A stretch of 64,000 nt of DNA. It comes from JBPEWY01 sp052032225. GTDB lineage: Bacteria; Bacteroidota; Bacteroidia; Flavobacteriales; Flavobacteriaceae. Location: NCBI GenBank assembly GCA_052032225.1, contig JBPEWY010000005.1:7391-71390 (forward strand), given 5' to 3'. The translations under genes and the position numbers were made by a program. Of the stretch, positions 35,658 to 44,259 are shown piece after piece. How positions within the stretch are numbered: position 1 is the first letter of the stretch; every line of letters starts with the position of its first letter. The notes below the pieces were generated by a model. The model was not told the DNA's origin and did no database searches. It worked only from the letters and a program-made list of their open reading frames with translations.

Positions 35658-36758
35658 ATGGAATCTGAAGTTCTTTCGGTAAACGAACTTAAAAAAGCCG
35701 ACCCGGTTTTTGGCCAACTTTCGTTTGATAATCATGAACAGATTGTATTTTGCAACGACAAAGATACAGGTTTAAAGGCAATAATCGGAATTCACAATAC
35801 CGTGCTCGGACCTGCTTTGGGCGGTACTAGAATGTGGGCTTATAATAATGAGTGGGAAGCGTTAAACGATGTGTTAAGACTCTCTAGAGGGATGACATAC
35901 AAGTCGGCCATCACCGGATTAAATCTTGGTGGGGGTAAAGCTGTAATAATTGGCGATGCCAAAACACAAAAAACTCCGGAATTAATGAAAAAATTCGGAG
36001 AATTTGTGCACTCACTTAGCGGAAAATACATTACAGCTGAAGACGTTGGTATGGAAACTGCCGATATGGATTTGGTTAGAGAGGTTACACCGTATGTTAC
36101 CGGTATATCTGAAGAAAAAGGAGGAGCAGGAAACCCATCGCCTATAACAGCTTATGGTGTTTTTATGGGAATGAAAGCTGCTGCTAAATATAAATTTGGA
36201 GATGATAACCTTGAAGGCAAGAAAATACTTGTACAAGGTATTGGTCATGTTGGAGAAGTGTTAGTAGAGCACTTAAATAATGAAGGAGCAGAAATTTATA
36301 TTGCAGATATAAATCAGGACAGATTAAATGAAGTGAGCCAAAAGTACGGTGCTAAAATTTTAAATGGTGATGTTTACAGTGCAGATGTAGATATTTATGC
36401 ACCTTGCGCACTTGGAGCAACAATAAACGATGATACCATTTATAAGATAAAAGCTCAAGTTATTGCCGGAGCTGCTAACAACCAATTAGCAGATGAGGTT
36501 AAACACGGAGCATTGCTTAAACAAAGAGGTATAGCTTATGCACCAGACTTTTTAATAAATGCAGGTGGTATTATTAATGTTTATGCAGAGCTTGAAAACT
36601 ACGGTAAAACAGAAATTATGCGTAAAACCGAAAACATTTACAATACTACCTTAGAAATTTTCGAGCATTCAGACAATCATAACATTACAACTCACCAAGC
36701 TGCATTTAAGATTGCTCAAGCAAGAATAGATGCAAGAAAATTAGAAAAGAATAGTTAA
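35658..36758 (+). CDS. Leucine/branched-chain amino-acid dehydrogenase
   Basis: A 366-aa NAD-dependent Glu/Leu/Phe/Val dehydrogenase that oxidatively deaminates branched-chain amino acids to 2-oxo acids. The N-terminal catalytic domain has GPALGGTRMW, MTYKSAITGLNLGGGKAVI (catalytic Lys) and the AEDVGM block. The Rossmann domain follows with VQGIGHVGEVLVE (GxGxxG). C-terminal PDFLINAGGIINVYAEL is conserved. The length fits leucine dehydrogenase rather than the 450-aa glutamate enzymes. It works in the same catabolic direction as HMG-CoA lyase and IcmF, elsewhere in the window. Confidence 0.92.
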   Translation: MESEVLSVNELKKADPVFGQLSFDNHEQIVFCNDKDTGLKAIIGIHNTVLGPALGGTRMWAYNNEWEALNDVLRLSRGMTYKSAITGLNLGGGKAVIIGDAKTQKTPELMKKFGEFVHSLSGKYITAEDVGMETADMDLVREVTPYVTGISEEKGGAGNPSPITAYGVFMGMKAAAKYKFGDDNLEGKKILVQGIGHVGEVLVEHLNNEGAEIYIADINQDRLNEVSQKYGAKILNGDVYSADVDIYAPCALGATINDDTIYKIKAQVIAGAANNQLADEVKHGALLKQRGIAYAPDFLINAGGIINVYAELENYGKTEIMRKTENIYNTTLEIFEHSDNHNITTHQAAFKIAQARIDARKLEKNS

Positions 36759-36786
36759 AACATTTTAGAATAATACTATTTTTGCA

Positions 36787-36813
36787 GGCGAAAGGAACCA
36801 AGTTTCTTTCGCC
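36787..36813 (+). terminator. Hairpin between the dehydrogenase and nusB
   Basis: A stem GGCGAAAGgAA / TTtCTTTCGCC (8 perfect pairs plus further A-T and a G-T), followed by TTAATTTTT. It is 29 nt after the dehydrogenase stop and directly behind a TATTTTTG -7-like box (36777-36784). It is probably the dehydrogenase terminator, but a nusB leader structure is possible. Confidence 0.6.
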
Positions 36814-36836
36814 TTAATTTTTAATGTTCTTTATAT

Positions 36837-37781
36837 ATGCTTACACGCCGACACATAAGGGTAAAAGTAATGCAAGCTATATATGCTATGTTACAGTCTA
36901 AACATAGTGATGTAGATGCCCAGCAAAAGTTTCTATTTGCCAGCATAGAAAGAATGGAGAGCTTGTATTTACTGTTGCTTAGTTTGTTAATAGAACTCAG
37001 AAAAACTGCTCAGAAACAACTTGAAATTGCCCAAAAAAAATATTTAGCTACAGAAACAGATAAAAATCCCAACACAAAATTTGTTAATAATTACATACTT
37101 CAGTTATTAGCAAATAATGAGCATGTTTTAGATGCTTTAGAAGCTAAGAAAATTAAGCATTGGGAGTTAGATGATGAATATGTAAGATTGGTTTATGATG
37201 CAATAGTAGAAAGTGAAATCTATAAAGATTACATGAAAACTACAACCAATAGCATTAAAGAAGACCAGTCTTTTTTTGTAGAACTTTATAAAGAAATAAT
37301 TGCTCCACACCCAAAGCTTTACGAATATATAGAAGACCATAGTTTAACCTGGCTAGACGATTTACCATTGGTTAACACTATTATTCTAAAGAAAATAAAA
37401 AAGATAAACCAAAATTCTTCTAAAACAATCTTTATTGAATCACTTTATAAAGATCAAGAAGACAGAGAATTTGCCAAAAACTTGCTTTTAAAAACAGTTT
37501 TAAACGATGAGAAGTTAAGCAAAGAAATAGAAGGCAAAACACCTAACTGGGATAAAGAGCGTATTGCAGAGGTAGATAGTATACTACTTAAAATGGCCAT
37601 TGCAGAGTTTTTATACTTTCCATCAATTCCGGTTAGAGTTACCATAAACGAGTATTTAGAGATTGCTAAAGAATACTCTACACCAAAGAGCAGTATTTTT
37701 ATAAATGGGGTATTAGACAAACTGGTTAAAGATTACCAAACTAACCAAAAGTTAAATAAAATAGGTAGAGGCCTGATGTAA
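36837..37781 (+). CDS. nusB: Transcription antitermination factor NusB (long form)
   Basis: A 314-aa NusB, roughly double the 140-aa E. coli protein, as is usual in Bacteroidetes. The N-terminal MLTRRHIRVKVMQAIYAML is the NusB start, and the conserved C-terminal core (LLKMAIAEFLYFPSIPVRVTINEYLEIAKEY then SSIFINGVLDKL) lies at about 235-305, with a family-specific helical insertion between. NusB with S10 (NusE) binds boxA RNA and supports rRNA antitermination. It is the first gene of nusB-DUF1573-yajC; the next reading frame starts within 45 bp. Confidence 0.94.
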   Translation: MLTRRHIRVKVMQAIYAMLQSKHSDVDAQQKFLFASIERMESLYLLLLSLLIELRKTAQKQLEIAQKKYLATETDKNPNTKFVNNYILQLLANNEHVLDALEAKKIKHWELDDEYVRLVYDAIVESEIYKDYMKTTTNSIKEDQSFFVELYKEIIAPHPKLYEYIEDHSLTWLDDLPLVNTIILKKIKKINQNSSKTIFIESLYKDQEDREFAKNLLLKTVLNDEKLSKEIEGKTPNWDKERIAEVDSILLKMAIAEFLYFPSIPVRVTINEYLEIAKEYSTPKSSIFINGVLDKLVKDYQTNQKLNKIGRGLM

Positions 37782-37823
37782 TAAAATATGTTTATTTTTA
37801 GGCCTGAAAAAATTAAAAAAACC

Positions 37824-38312
37824 ATGAAAAAAACATTAGTACTTACTGTTTTAGGCATTATGGCTGCTACAGTATCATGTAAACAAAAAGAAGATGCAGC
37901 CAGCAAAATAAAAGCAGAAAACTTAGAGATGGCTACTCAAAGAGATCAGCAAGCAACTAAGTTTCCTGTAATGACTTTTGAGAAAATAGAGCATGATTTT
38001 GGAACTATACAACAAGGTCAGGCAGTAGAAACTGTTTTTAAATTTACTAACACAGGAGAGGCTCCGTTAATTATAACCGATGTAAAAACCAGTTGCGGTT
38101 GTACAGTGCCAAGCTACCCAAAAAATACTCCTATTGCACCAGGAGAAACAGGAGAGCTTACTGTTAAATTTAATGGTTCGGGAGCAAGTAATGTTATGAA
38201 AACGGTTACGGTTTCTGCAAACACAGAAAAAGGAAAAGAAGTATTAAAAATTAAAGCATTTATAGAAGGCACAGGAAAAAAATTACCTGCACCAATCATT
38301 AAAAAGCAATAA
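37824..38312 (+). CDS. DUF1573 lipoprotein
   Basis: A 162-aa lipoprotein. I start at ATG 37824 (MKKTLVLTVLGIMAATVSCK) because it gives a proper lipobox. The upstream in-frame ATG at 37788 would put twelve hydrophilic residues before the signal. The single immunoglobulin-like DUF1573 domain carries the family marks EHDFGTIQQGQ, FKFTNTGEAPLIITDVKTSCGCTVP and LTVKFNGSG. Its function is unknown; it is commonly next to nusB and yajC in this phylum, as here (6 bp before yajC). Confidence 0.88.
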   Translation: MKKTLVLTVLGIMAATVSCKQKEDAASKIKAENLEMATQRDQQATKFPVMTFEKIEHDFGTIQQGQAVETVFKFTNTGEAPLIITDVKTSCGCTVPSYPKNTPIAPGETGELTVKFNGSGASNVMKTVTVSANTEKGKEVLKIKAFIEGTGKKLPAPIIKKQ

Positions 38313-38317
38313 ACTAA

Positions 38318-38611
38318 ATGGAAGCAATTTTTCAGAACTCATTATTTCCGTTCTTGTTAATGTTTGTGGTTATCTACTTTTTTATGATTAGACCACAAAT
38401 GAAACGTCAAAAACAAGAAAAGAAATTTATAAACGAATTAAAAAAAGGAGACAGAGTAGTTACCAAAAGCGGGATGCACGGTAAAGTGTTAGAGCTTAAC
38501 GATAACGATAATACGTGCATTATAGAAACTCCTGCCGGTAAAATTAAGTTTGAACGCTCTGCAATTTCTATGGAAATGAGCGCTAAACTTAACGCTCCTA
38601 AGAAAAAATAA
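38318..38611 (+). CDS. yajC: Preprotein translocase subunit YajC
   Basis: A 97-aa single-pass inner-membrane subunit of SecDF-YajC. The N-terminal helix (residues about 7-23, LFPFLLMFVVIYFFMIRPQ) is followed by the conserved MIRPQMKRQKQ and GDRVVTKSGMHGKVLELNDN. It assists Sec-dependent export. It is the third gene of nusB-DUF1573-yajC, followed by a bidirectional terminator. Confidence 0.95.
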   Translation: MEAIFQNSLFPFLLMFVVIYFFMIRPQMKRQKQEKKFINELKKGDRVVTKSGMHGKVLELNDNDNTCIIETPAGKIKFERSAISMEMSAKLNAPKKK

Positions 38612-38632
38612 TATTATACTACAGCTCAACTG

Positions 38633-38662
38633 AAAAAGCATCATTTTTTAATGATGCTTTTT
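38633..38662. terminator. Bidirectional terminator after yajC
   Basis: A 13-bp stem AAAAAGCATCATT / AATGATGCTTTTT with loop TTTT, between convergent genes. Confidence 0.92.
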
Positions 38663-38667
38663 TATTT

Positions 38668-39258
38668 TTAACGGTATTTATCATGTAAGCCTAATCCTTG
38701 TTTTATAAGTAATATACTTTTTTCTAACCTGCTTTGCTTTGTTGCTTCTCTTTTAGCAGTGCCAATATGTTCTATATATTCTCGTTGCTTATAAGGGGGT
38801 AATGCATTAAAAGAGTTAGCAAGTTCAGAATCACTTTGTAAAGCGTTGTTTAAAATTTGTGGTATTTGTAGTTGCTCTTTTTTTTGTGGCTTAATCTCTA
38901 AGCCTCTTTTTTGATTTTCTATTGCCTCATTTACATAGCGTAAAACTTGCTCTTTTTTTACTTCAGATAGATTTGTAAAACGCCATTGCCTGAGCGCTTT
39001 AGTTTTTCCTTCTTGTGCATTTATTAAAACTTGATCTGGGTCTGATAGTAAAGCTCCATTAAAAAACCATAATCCTACATAATTTTTAAAAGCCCCAATA
39101 CCTACAACATTTTTATTACAAACTGTATAGGTGGGAGCCCCCCATTTTATAGTTTCTTCGAGCTCTGTAGTTAATAAAATTTCACGCAATAGCAGTAAAA
39201 TATCTTGCCATTGAGTTTGTGCTTCAAAAAAATCATCAGGAGTTTTAAATCGTTTCAT
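38668..39258 (-). CDS. YdeI/OmdA-type protein with DUF1801 domain
   Basis: A 196-aa cytoplasmic protein. The N-terminal DUF1801 domain (about 10-115) shows ETIKWGAPTYTVCNKNVVGIGAFKNYVGLWF. The C-terminal part (about 135-196) has the YdeI/OmpD-associated pattern FNALPPYKQREYIEHIGTAKR (in parts) with ALPP and REYIxHI. E. coli YdeI is linked to antimicrobial-peptide resistance, but the function in Bacteroidetes is open. It is monocistronic, with a 48-bp gap to the next minus-strand gene. Confidence 0.85.
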   Translation of the reverse strand: MKRFKTPDDFFEAQTQWQDILLLLREILLTTELEETIKWGAPTYTVCNKNVVGIGAFKNYVGLWFFNGALLSDPDQVLINAQEGKTKALRQWRFTNLSEVKKEQVLRYVNEAIENQKRGLEIKPQKKEQLQIPQILNNALQSDSELANSFNALPPYKQREYIEHIGTAKREATKQSRLEKSILLIKQGLGLHDKYR

Positions 39259-39306
39259 ACTTAATAGCTTTGTACTTGCTAATATAAAGAAACGATTGTG
39301 TAATTT

Positions 39307-39456
39307 TTATTCTGAAATTTTTATTCGTTTTATTATATACTTGTACACAAGTAAATAAAGTGCGCAAAAAATTCCGAAGAACATCATTTCCGGAGTAGAA
39401 AAAGTCTCAACAATAAAATTGTTAATTGCGGTTAAGCCGGTTGTTACCTTTTCCAT
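39307..39456 (-). CDS. Small single-pass membrane protein, 49 aa
   Basis: A short ORF with ATG at 39456. A hydrophilic, Thr-rich start (MEKVTTGLTAINNFIVETFS) is followed by one transmembrane helix (residues about 24-42, FFGIFCALYLLVYKYII) and a basic tail KRIKISE. The helix plus basic C-terminal end fits N-out/C-in insertion. A perfect 16-bp inverted repeat ends 4 nt before its start codon. I recognise no family. It lies between pepT and the YdeI-like gene on the same strand. Confidence 0.6.
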   Translation of the reverse strand: MEKVTTGLTAINNFIVETFSTPEMMFFGIFCALYLLVYKYIIKRIKISE

Positions 39457-39460
39457 AGTA

Positions 39461-39518
39461 GTTAGGATTAGTATACCTTATAACGTTTAAAATTAAAATT
39501 AAGTATACTAATCCTAAC
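39461..39518. repeat. Perfect 16-bp inverted repeat upstream of the 49-aa gene
   Basis: GTTAGGATTAGTATAC (39461-39476) and GTATACTAATCCTAAC (39503-39518) are exact complements with a 26-nt A/T-rich spacer. On the minus strand the dyad begins 6 nt after the pepT stop and ends 4 nt before the small gene's ATG. No T-run follows, so a simple intrinsic terminator is unlikely. Confidence 0.85.
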
Positions 39519-39524
39519 AATAAG

Positions 39525-40757
39525 TTATTTTTTGGCTTTCTCTGCAGTTAATTGTGCAATTCTAACAATTACTTTGGTTGCTTTTTCCATGCTCTCTACC
39601 GGAACATACTCGTATTTACCATGAAAATTATGTCCGCCTGCAAAGATATTAGGGCAAGGAAGTCCCATATAGCTTAGCTGTGAGCCGTCTGTTCCACCAC
39701 GAATAGGTTTTATTATTGGTTTTATACCAAGATCTAACATGGCTTGTTCTGCGATCTCTACAATATGAAACACAGGTTCTATTTTCTCTTTCATATTGTA
39801 ATATTGGTCTTTTACACTAGCAGTAACAGCGCCATTATATTTTTGGTTAAGTTGTGTGGTGATGTTATTTATTACTTGTTTTCTGGCTTGAAAAGTATCT
39901 TTGTCGTGGTCTCTAATAATTAATTGTATCTGGGCATTTTCTACATCGCCTTTTAGGCTATACACATGAAAAAATCCTTCTCTATGCGTTGTTTTTTCAG
40001 GGACTTCATCTTTTGGCAGCATTGCTATAAACTCATTAGCAATTAAAATAGCATTTACCATTTTGTTTTTAGCATACCCGGGATGAACACTTTTCCCTTT
40101 AATTGTGATTTCTGCTCCTGCTGCATTAAAGTTTTCAAATTCTAACTCTCCTACCTGACTGCCATCCATTGTATACGCCCAATCGGCAGCAAACTTTTTT
40201 ACATCAAATTTATGAGCACCTCTGCCAATTTCTTCATCGGGAGTAAAGCCAACCCGTATAGGTCCGTGTTTAATTTCCGGATGATTTATAAGATATTCCA
40301 TTGCAGTTATGATTTCTGCAATACCAGCTTTATCATCGGCACCAAGAAGCGTAGTACCATCTGTAGTAATTAATGTTTGTCCTTTATATTGTAACAAATC
40401 TTCAAAGTAATCGGGCGATAAAACAATGTTTTTTTCTTTGTTCAGAACAATATCTTTACCGTCGTAATTTTCTATAATTTGCGGATTAACATTTGTACCT
40501 GTAAAATCCGGTGTAGTATCAAAATGGGCAATAAAACCAATAGTAGGTACATGGTAATCTACATTGCTTGGCAATGTAGCCATAATGTAAGCATTCTCAT
40601 CAATGGTAACATCTTGCATTCCAATATTTTTTAGCTCTTCAACTAATTTATTGGCAAGATCCCATTGTTTTTGTGTACTTGGTGTAGTGTTACTATTTGG
40701 ATCAGATTGTGTATCAATTTTCACGTAATCTAAAAATCGTTTTACTATTGGTTTCAT
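39525..40757 (-). CDS. pepT: Peptidase T (tripeptide aminopeptidase)
   Basis: A 410-aa M20 zinc peptidase that removes N-terminal residues from tripeptides in the cytoplasm. I start at ATG 40757 (MKPIVKRFLDYVKIDTQSD), the normal PepT start. A 16-residue in-frame extension reaches further up but runs into the promoter. Zinc and catalytic residues are in IGFIAHFDTTPD, LLGADDKAGIAEI, GFTPDEEIGRGAHKFD, WAYTMDGSQVGELE and GGTDGSQLS. It is divergent from pyrD, with the promoters almost back to back. Confidence 0.94.
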   Translation of the reverse strand: MKPIVKRFLDYVKIDTQSDPNSNTTPSTQKQWDLANKLVEELKNIGMQDVTIDENAYIMATLPSNVDYHVPTIGFIAHFDTTPDFTGTNVNPQIIENYDGKDIVLNKEKNIVLSPDYFEDLLQYKGQTLITTDGTTLLGADDKAGIAEIITAMEYLINHPEIKHGPIRVGFTPDEEIGRGAHKFDVKKFAADWAYTMDGSQVGELEFENFNAAGAEITIKGKSVHPGYAKNKMVNAILIANEFIAMLPKDEVPEKTTHREGFFHVYSLKGDVENAQIQLIIRDHDKDTFQARKQVINNITTQLNQKYNGAVTASVKDQYYNMKEKIEPVFHIVEIAEQAMLDLGIKPIIKPIRGGTDGSQLSYMGLPCPNIFAGGHNFHGKYEYVPVESMEKATKVIVRIAQLTAEKAKK

Positions 40758-40793
40758 ATAAAAACTAATTACTGGTGCTACTTTCAATTCTGG

Positions 40794-40822
40794 CAAAAAT
40801 AGCACTTAAAATATTTAAGCAA
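40794..40822 (-). promoter_or_regulatory. Promoter of pepT
   Basis: On the minus strand, TTG (40822-40820) and TATTTTTG (40801-40794) are spaced 18 nt, 37 nt upstream of the pepT ATG. This supports the ATG at 40757 as the start. Confidence 0.75.
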
Positions 40823-40828
40823 GTTGCA

Positions 40829-40859
40829 TTGGGTGTTTTTTTAATAAGAGCTATTTTTG
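40829..40859 (+). promoter_or_regulatory. Promoter of pyrD
   Basis: TTG (40829-40831) and TATTTTTG (40852-40859), spacing 20. The -7 box covers the in-frame TTG at 40857, so that TTG cannot be the true start codon. Confidence 0.78.
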
Positions 40860-40874
40860 TGCAAACTAATGCAC

Positions 40875-41921
40875 ATGTACAAATTATTAGTTAGGCCTTT
40901 TTTGTTTTTGTTTGATGCAGAACAAGTTCATCATTTTACCTTCAAAACCATTAAACTCATCAACCAAATTCCCGGTGTTTCTTTAATAATTAGAAGCATT
41001 TATACTATTGAAGATAAAAAACTTGAACGAGAGGTTTTTGGACTTACTTTTAAAAATCCAGTTGGACTAGCTGCCGGCTTTGATAAAGATGCTAAACTAC
41101 ATAGTGAGTTGGCTAATTTTGGATTCGGATTTATTGAAGTAGGAACAGTAACTCCGAAACCACAAGCTGGAAATCCTAAAAAACGATTGTTTAGGTTAAA
41201 ACAAGATTCTGCAATTATTAACAGAATGGGATTTAATAATGCAGGAGTAGAAGCGCTTGTTAACAGATTAAAAAAGAATCAAAAAAAACTACAACAAAAA
41301 AAAGTCCTTGTTGGAGGAAATATTGGTAAAAATAAAACAACCCCAAACAATGAGGCGGTTAAAGATTATATATACTGTTTTAACGCACTTTATAATTATG
41401 TAGATTATTTTGTGGTTAATGTAAGTTCTCCCAACACTCCCGGACTGAGAGAACTACAAGAAAAAGAGCCTCTAACTAAAATTTTAAACACATTACAACA
41501 AGAGAATGCAATAAAAGCGCAACAGTTGCAAGTAAAGCCAAAGCCTATTCTTTTAAAAATTGCGCCAGATTTAACCAATAGTCAGTTATTAGATATTATT
41601 GAAATTGTAAAAACTACAAATATTGCCGGATTAATTGCCACCAACACAACATTAAACAGAGAAGGGCTGATTTCAGACAATAAAAATGAAATTGGTGGGC
41701 TAAGCGGGAAACCGCTTGCTAAACGCTCTACAGAAGTTATTAAATTTTTACATGAAAACAGTAAAGGAGCATTCCCTATAATAGGAGTAGGAGGGATTCA
41801 TGATGTGAATGATGCTAAAGAAAAAATTAAAGCCGGAGCAACCCTAATTCAGCTTTATACCGGATTTATTTACGAAGGGCCTTCGCTAGTAAAAAAAATT
41901 AATAAGGCTCTTTTAAATTAA
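40875..41921 (+). CDS. pyrD: Dihydroorotate dehydrogenase, class 2 (quinone)
   Basis: A 348-aa membrane-associated flavoenzyme of pyrimidine synthesis: dihydroorotate to orotate with quinone as acceptor. I start at ATG 40875 (MYKLLVRPFLFLFDAEQVHHF); ATG 40869 is also possible. The N-terminal helix (about 1-40) that reaches into the membrane is class-2 specific. FGLTFKNPVGLAAGFDKDA, NRMGFNNAG, NVSSPNTPGLRELQ (catalytic Ser), KIAPDLT, ATNTT and GGLSGKPL are present. It overlaps the convergent methyltransferase gene by 4 bp. Confidence 0.95.
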   Translation: MYKLLVRPFLFLFDAEQVHHFTFKTIKLINQIPGVSLIIRSIYTIEDKKLEREVFGLTFKNPVGLAAGFDKDAKLHSELANFGFGFIEVGTVTPKPQAGNPKKRLFRLKQDSAIINRMGFNNAGVEALVNRLKKNQKKLQQKKVLVGGNIGKNKTTPNNEAVKDYIYCFNALYNYVDYFVVNVSSPNTPGLRELQEKEPLTKILNTLQQENAIKAQQLQVKPKPILLKIAPDLTNSQLLDIIEIVKTTNIAGLIATNTTLNREGLISDNKNEIGGLSGKPLAKRSTEVIKFLHENSKGAFPIIGVGGIHDVNDAKEKIKAGATLIQLYTGFIYEGPSLVKKINKALLN

Positions 41922-43537
41922 GCATTCCCTTTTAGCAAACTAATGCTTACGGTAGCTAAATCAGAGTTAGGAAATTTTGCAAAAGTACTTTCATCTACCA
42001 GTAAACCGGCTTTTGCAGCCGCTTTTTTAAACACGTCTATTTCTACAATATACTGATCAGAGTATCCGTGTGTAGCATCGTAAGCTGTAGCAGCTGTTTT
42101 ACCTAAATTGTTTGCAGCCAATGTGGGGTTAATGGTATGCAGTTCTATAACTAATAAGCCGTATTTTTCTACATATGGCTTCCATTTTTTAAAATGCTCT
42201 ACCAGGTTTTGATATACTTTGTTGTTGTTTATTAAAGCACCCTTATGAGCAAAAGCGCCTGTAGATGTACTAATTTCACCAGGCTCATTTTCTGGCTCAG
42301 ACCATATTCGGTTATGATCTAAAAAAGTTCTAACGTTTAATAAATCTTTTAAATTAATGTTATAATTTTCCTTTAAAGTTTTATTAAGTTGGGCCGGATT
42401 ACCAATATCTCCCCAAATAACTTTAGCCCAAATATCTGCCTGTATTATATTAGCTCGAGTAACTTTTAGAGCAGTTTCATTATAATCTACTCCAACTAAA
42501 AATAGTGGGTGTTCTTCTAAATACTGGCCTCTTTTGGTTTGCTTTTCTATTAAATTAAAAAGATGAATTAAAAAAGCTCCGTTACCGCATCCCATATCTA
42601 AAATACCTTTGGGTTGCTGCTTTATAGGCTCTTTATTAAATATTTTAATTATAATCTCATCTATCTTCTTAAAATAAGCTGCATGAGCACCACCACTTCC
42701 CCAAACATTCATTTCTCTATCTACATGCACTTCGGTTTGGTGAGCAGAAATATCACGTAAAAAAGAAGGGTCTTCAAAAATTAATTTATCTAAGTTTCTA
42801 AGCGTAGGGATATAAGAAACGGTAACTCCGTAAGCGCTTGCTCTTTTGGCAAAAAACAGTCCTTTTTCTGTAAAACTGTAGGTGCCGTTTTTTTTGGTAA
42901 ACCAATTTAAATGGGTTAAAAAATCAAGCACTTTTTCGAAAGTTTTAGGGTCTTTATGGTATTCTTCTGGTTTAAAAGAAGCTTCCATAAAATATTTATG
43001 AAACATACCACCCATTCCTAAAAGTACTACTGTTGGTCCTACTAAAACACCTTCAATATGTTTTAAAATTTGTTGCTGTACCTCACGCTCTTCTGGGTTG
43101 TTACTTAATTGTAAATTAAATTGTTTTTTGTAACGTTTAACTACAGTTTCTAACTGTATTAATAATTCTTTGTTAAAGGAGCGAAGACCATATTTTTCTG
43201 TAGCTTTTAAATAGTTTACTGCATCTTCGTATAAATAAATATGATTTATAGCAATGTTGGTTTTAGTGTTGCTGCTAAGTGTAATAGTGTTGGTTTTATT
43301 ATCTACCTCGTAATTAAGCCAGCCTTGTGAGGCTAAAACTCGTAAGGCTACATTTAAATACCCAACATTTGCGTTAATTGTTTTTACTATTTGCTGTAGC
43401 GTTATTTTGTTTTCTTTAACTATAAGCTGTAATACTCCTTTATTGTGCAGTGCATATGCTGTTGGTGCAGTTGCTAATCCGTCTAAATGTCTAAATAATT
43501 CTTCTCTGTAAGTTGCTTTTTGTGCTTTAGATAACAT
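41918..43537 (-). CDS. Large SAM-dependent methyltransferase with winged-helix-like N-terminal regions
   Basis: A 539-aa protein. The C-terminal part (about 310-520) is a class I methyltransferase: motif I GILDMGCGNGAFLIHLF, acidic LVGVDYNETAL, and VIWGDIGNP. The N-terminal part has two helical segments resembling winged helices (about 10-75 with VGYLNVALRVLASQGWLNYE, and about 195-235 with FEKVLDFLTHLNWFTKKNGTYSFTEKG), as in O-methyltransferase dimerisation domains but duplicated. The acceptor is unknown. It stands alone between pyrD and a LysE gene. A -7 box (TATATTTG, minus strand, 43567-43560) lies 22 nt before the start. Confidence 0.75.
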   Translation of the reverse strand: MLSKAQKATYREELFRHLDGLATAPTAYALHNKGVLQLIVKENKITLQQIVKTINANVGYLNVALRVLASQGWLNYEVDNKTNTITLSSNTKTNIAINHIYLYEDAVNYLKATEKYGLRSFNKELLIQLETVVKRYKKQFNLQLSNNPEEREVQQQILKHIEGVLVGPTVVLLGMGGMFHKYFMEASFKPEEYHKDPKTFEKVLDFLTHLNWFTKKNGTYSFTEKGLFFAKRASAYGVTVSYIPTLRNLDKLIFEDPSFLRDISAHQTEVHVDREMNVWGSGGAHAAYFKKIDEIIIKIFNKEPIKQQPKGILDMGCGNGAFLIHLFNLIEKQTKRGQYLEEHPLFLVGVDYNETALKVTRANIIQADIWAKVIWGDIGNPAQLNKTLKENYNINLKDLLNVRTFLDHNRIWSEPENEPGEISTSTGAFAHKGALINNNKVYQNLVEHFKKWKPYVEKYGLLVIELHTINPTLAANNLGKTAATAYDATHGYSDQYIVEIDVFKKAAAKAGLLVDESTFAKFPNSDLATVSISLLKGNA

Positions 43538-43603
43538 AGTTAGTTTTAAATAAGCAAATCAAATATAAAGATTTCATACTTTTGAGCGTTAAGAATATTT
43601 ATT

Positions 43604-44218
43604 TTGAACACAGAAATACTTGTAACATTTATTGTAGCCAGTATGATGCTTACGGTGTCTCCGGGACCCGATATTATTTATGTTTTAATGCAAAGCATCT
43701 CTAACGGAAAAAAATATGGTATTGCCACAAGTGCCGGATTGGTTAGTGGTATTATAGTGCATACAACATTAGTTGCTTTTGGAGTATCTGCCCTAATAAA
43801 AGAGAGCCAAACACTATTTACGATCATTAAAGTTTTTGGAGCGTTTTATTTGTTTTATCTGGCTTATAAAGTTTTTAAAGAAACCTCTAATGTGAGTATA
43901 AATCAGCAAATAGTGCCTCAAAAAAAGCTTACCGAATTATACAGGCAAGGGTTTATTATGAATGTGCTAAATCCTAAAGTTTCTATTTTTTTTCTGGCTT
44001 TTTTTCCTGGTTTTTTATTTAGCTCAAGCCTATCAACAATAACACAATTTTATGTTTTGGGCATTGTCTTTATGCTACAAGCTTTTTTAATTTTTTGCTT
44101 GGTTTCTGTATTAGCAGGAAGTATAGCAACATATTTAAATAATAACAAAGCAACCCGGTTGTTTAAATGGTTACAAATTATAGTGTTTATAGGAATTGGT
44201 ATTTTTATACTCTTGTAA
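43604..44218 (+). CDS. LysE/RhtB-family amino-acid exporter
   Basis: A 204-aa inner-membrane exporter with six hydrophobic segments. The start is TTG at 43604, giving MNTEILVTFIVASMMLTVSPGPD, the diagnostic LysE opening; no ATG is available upstream. Other family marks are GKKYGIATSAGLVSGIIVHT and RQGFIMNVLNPKVSIFFLAFFPGF. It exports amino acids or homoserine lactone-like solutes; the substrate is unknown. TACTTTTG (43577-43584) is the likely -7 box. HMG-CoA lyase follows after 41 bp. Confidence 0.92.
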   Translation: MNTEILVTFIVASMMLTVSPGPDIIYVLMQSISNGKKYGIATSAGLVSGIIVHTTLVAFGVSALIKESQTLFTIIKVFGAFYLFYLAYKVFKETSNVSINQQIVPQKKLTELYRQGFIMNVLNPKVSIFFLAFFPGFLFSSSLSTITQFYVLGIVFMLQAFLIFCLVSVLAGSIATYLNNNKATRLFKWLQIIVFIGIGIFILL

Positions 44219-44259
44219 AATAGTAAGTAAGTATATTAAACCTGTTTATATTTATAACA

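Noticed and set aside
36787..36813. nusB riboswitch
   Set aside because: A single simple stem is better explained as the terminator of the dehydrogenase gene; nothing matches a known riboswitch.
40857..40874. TTG at 40857 as the pyrD start
   Set aside because: It overlaps the -7 promoter box; ATG 40875 gives the standard N-terminus.
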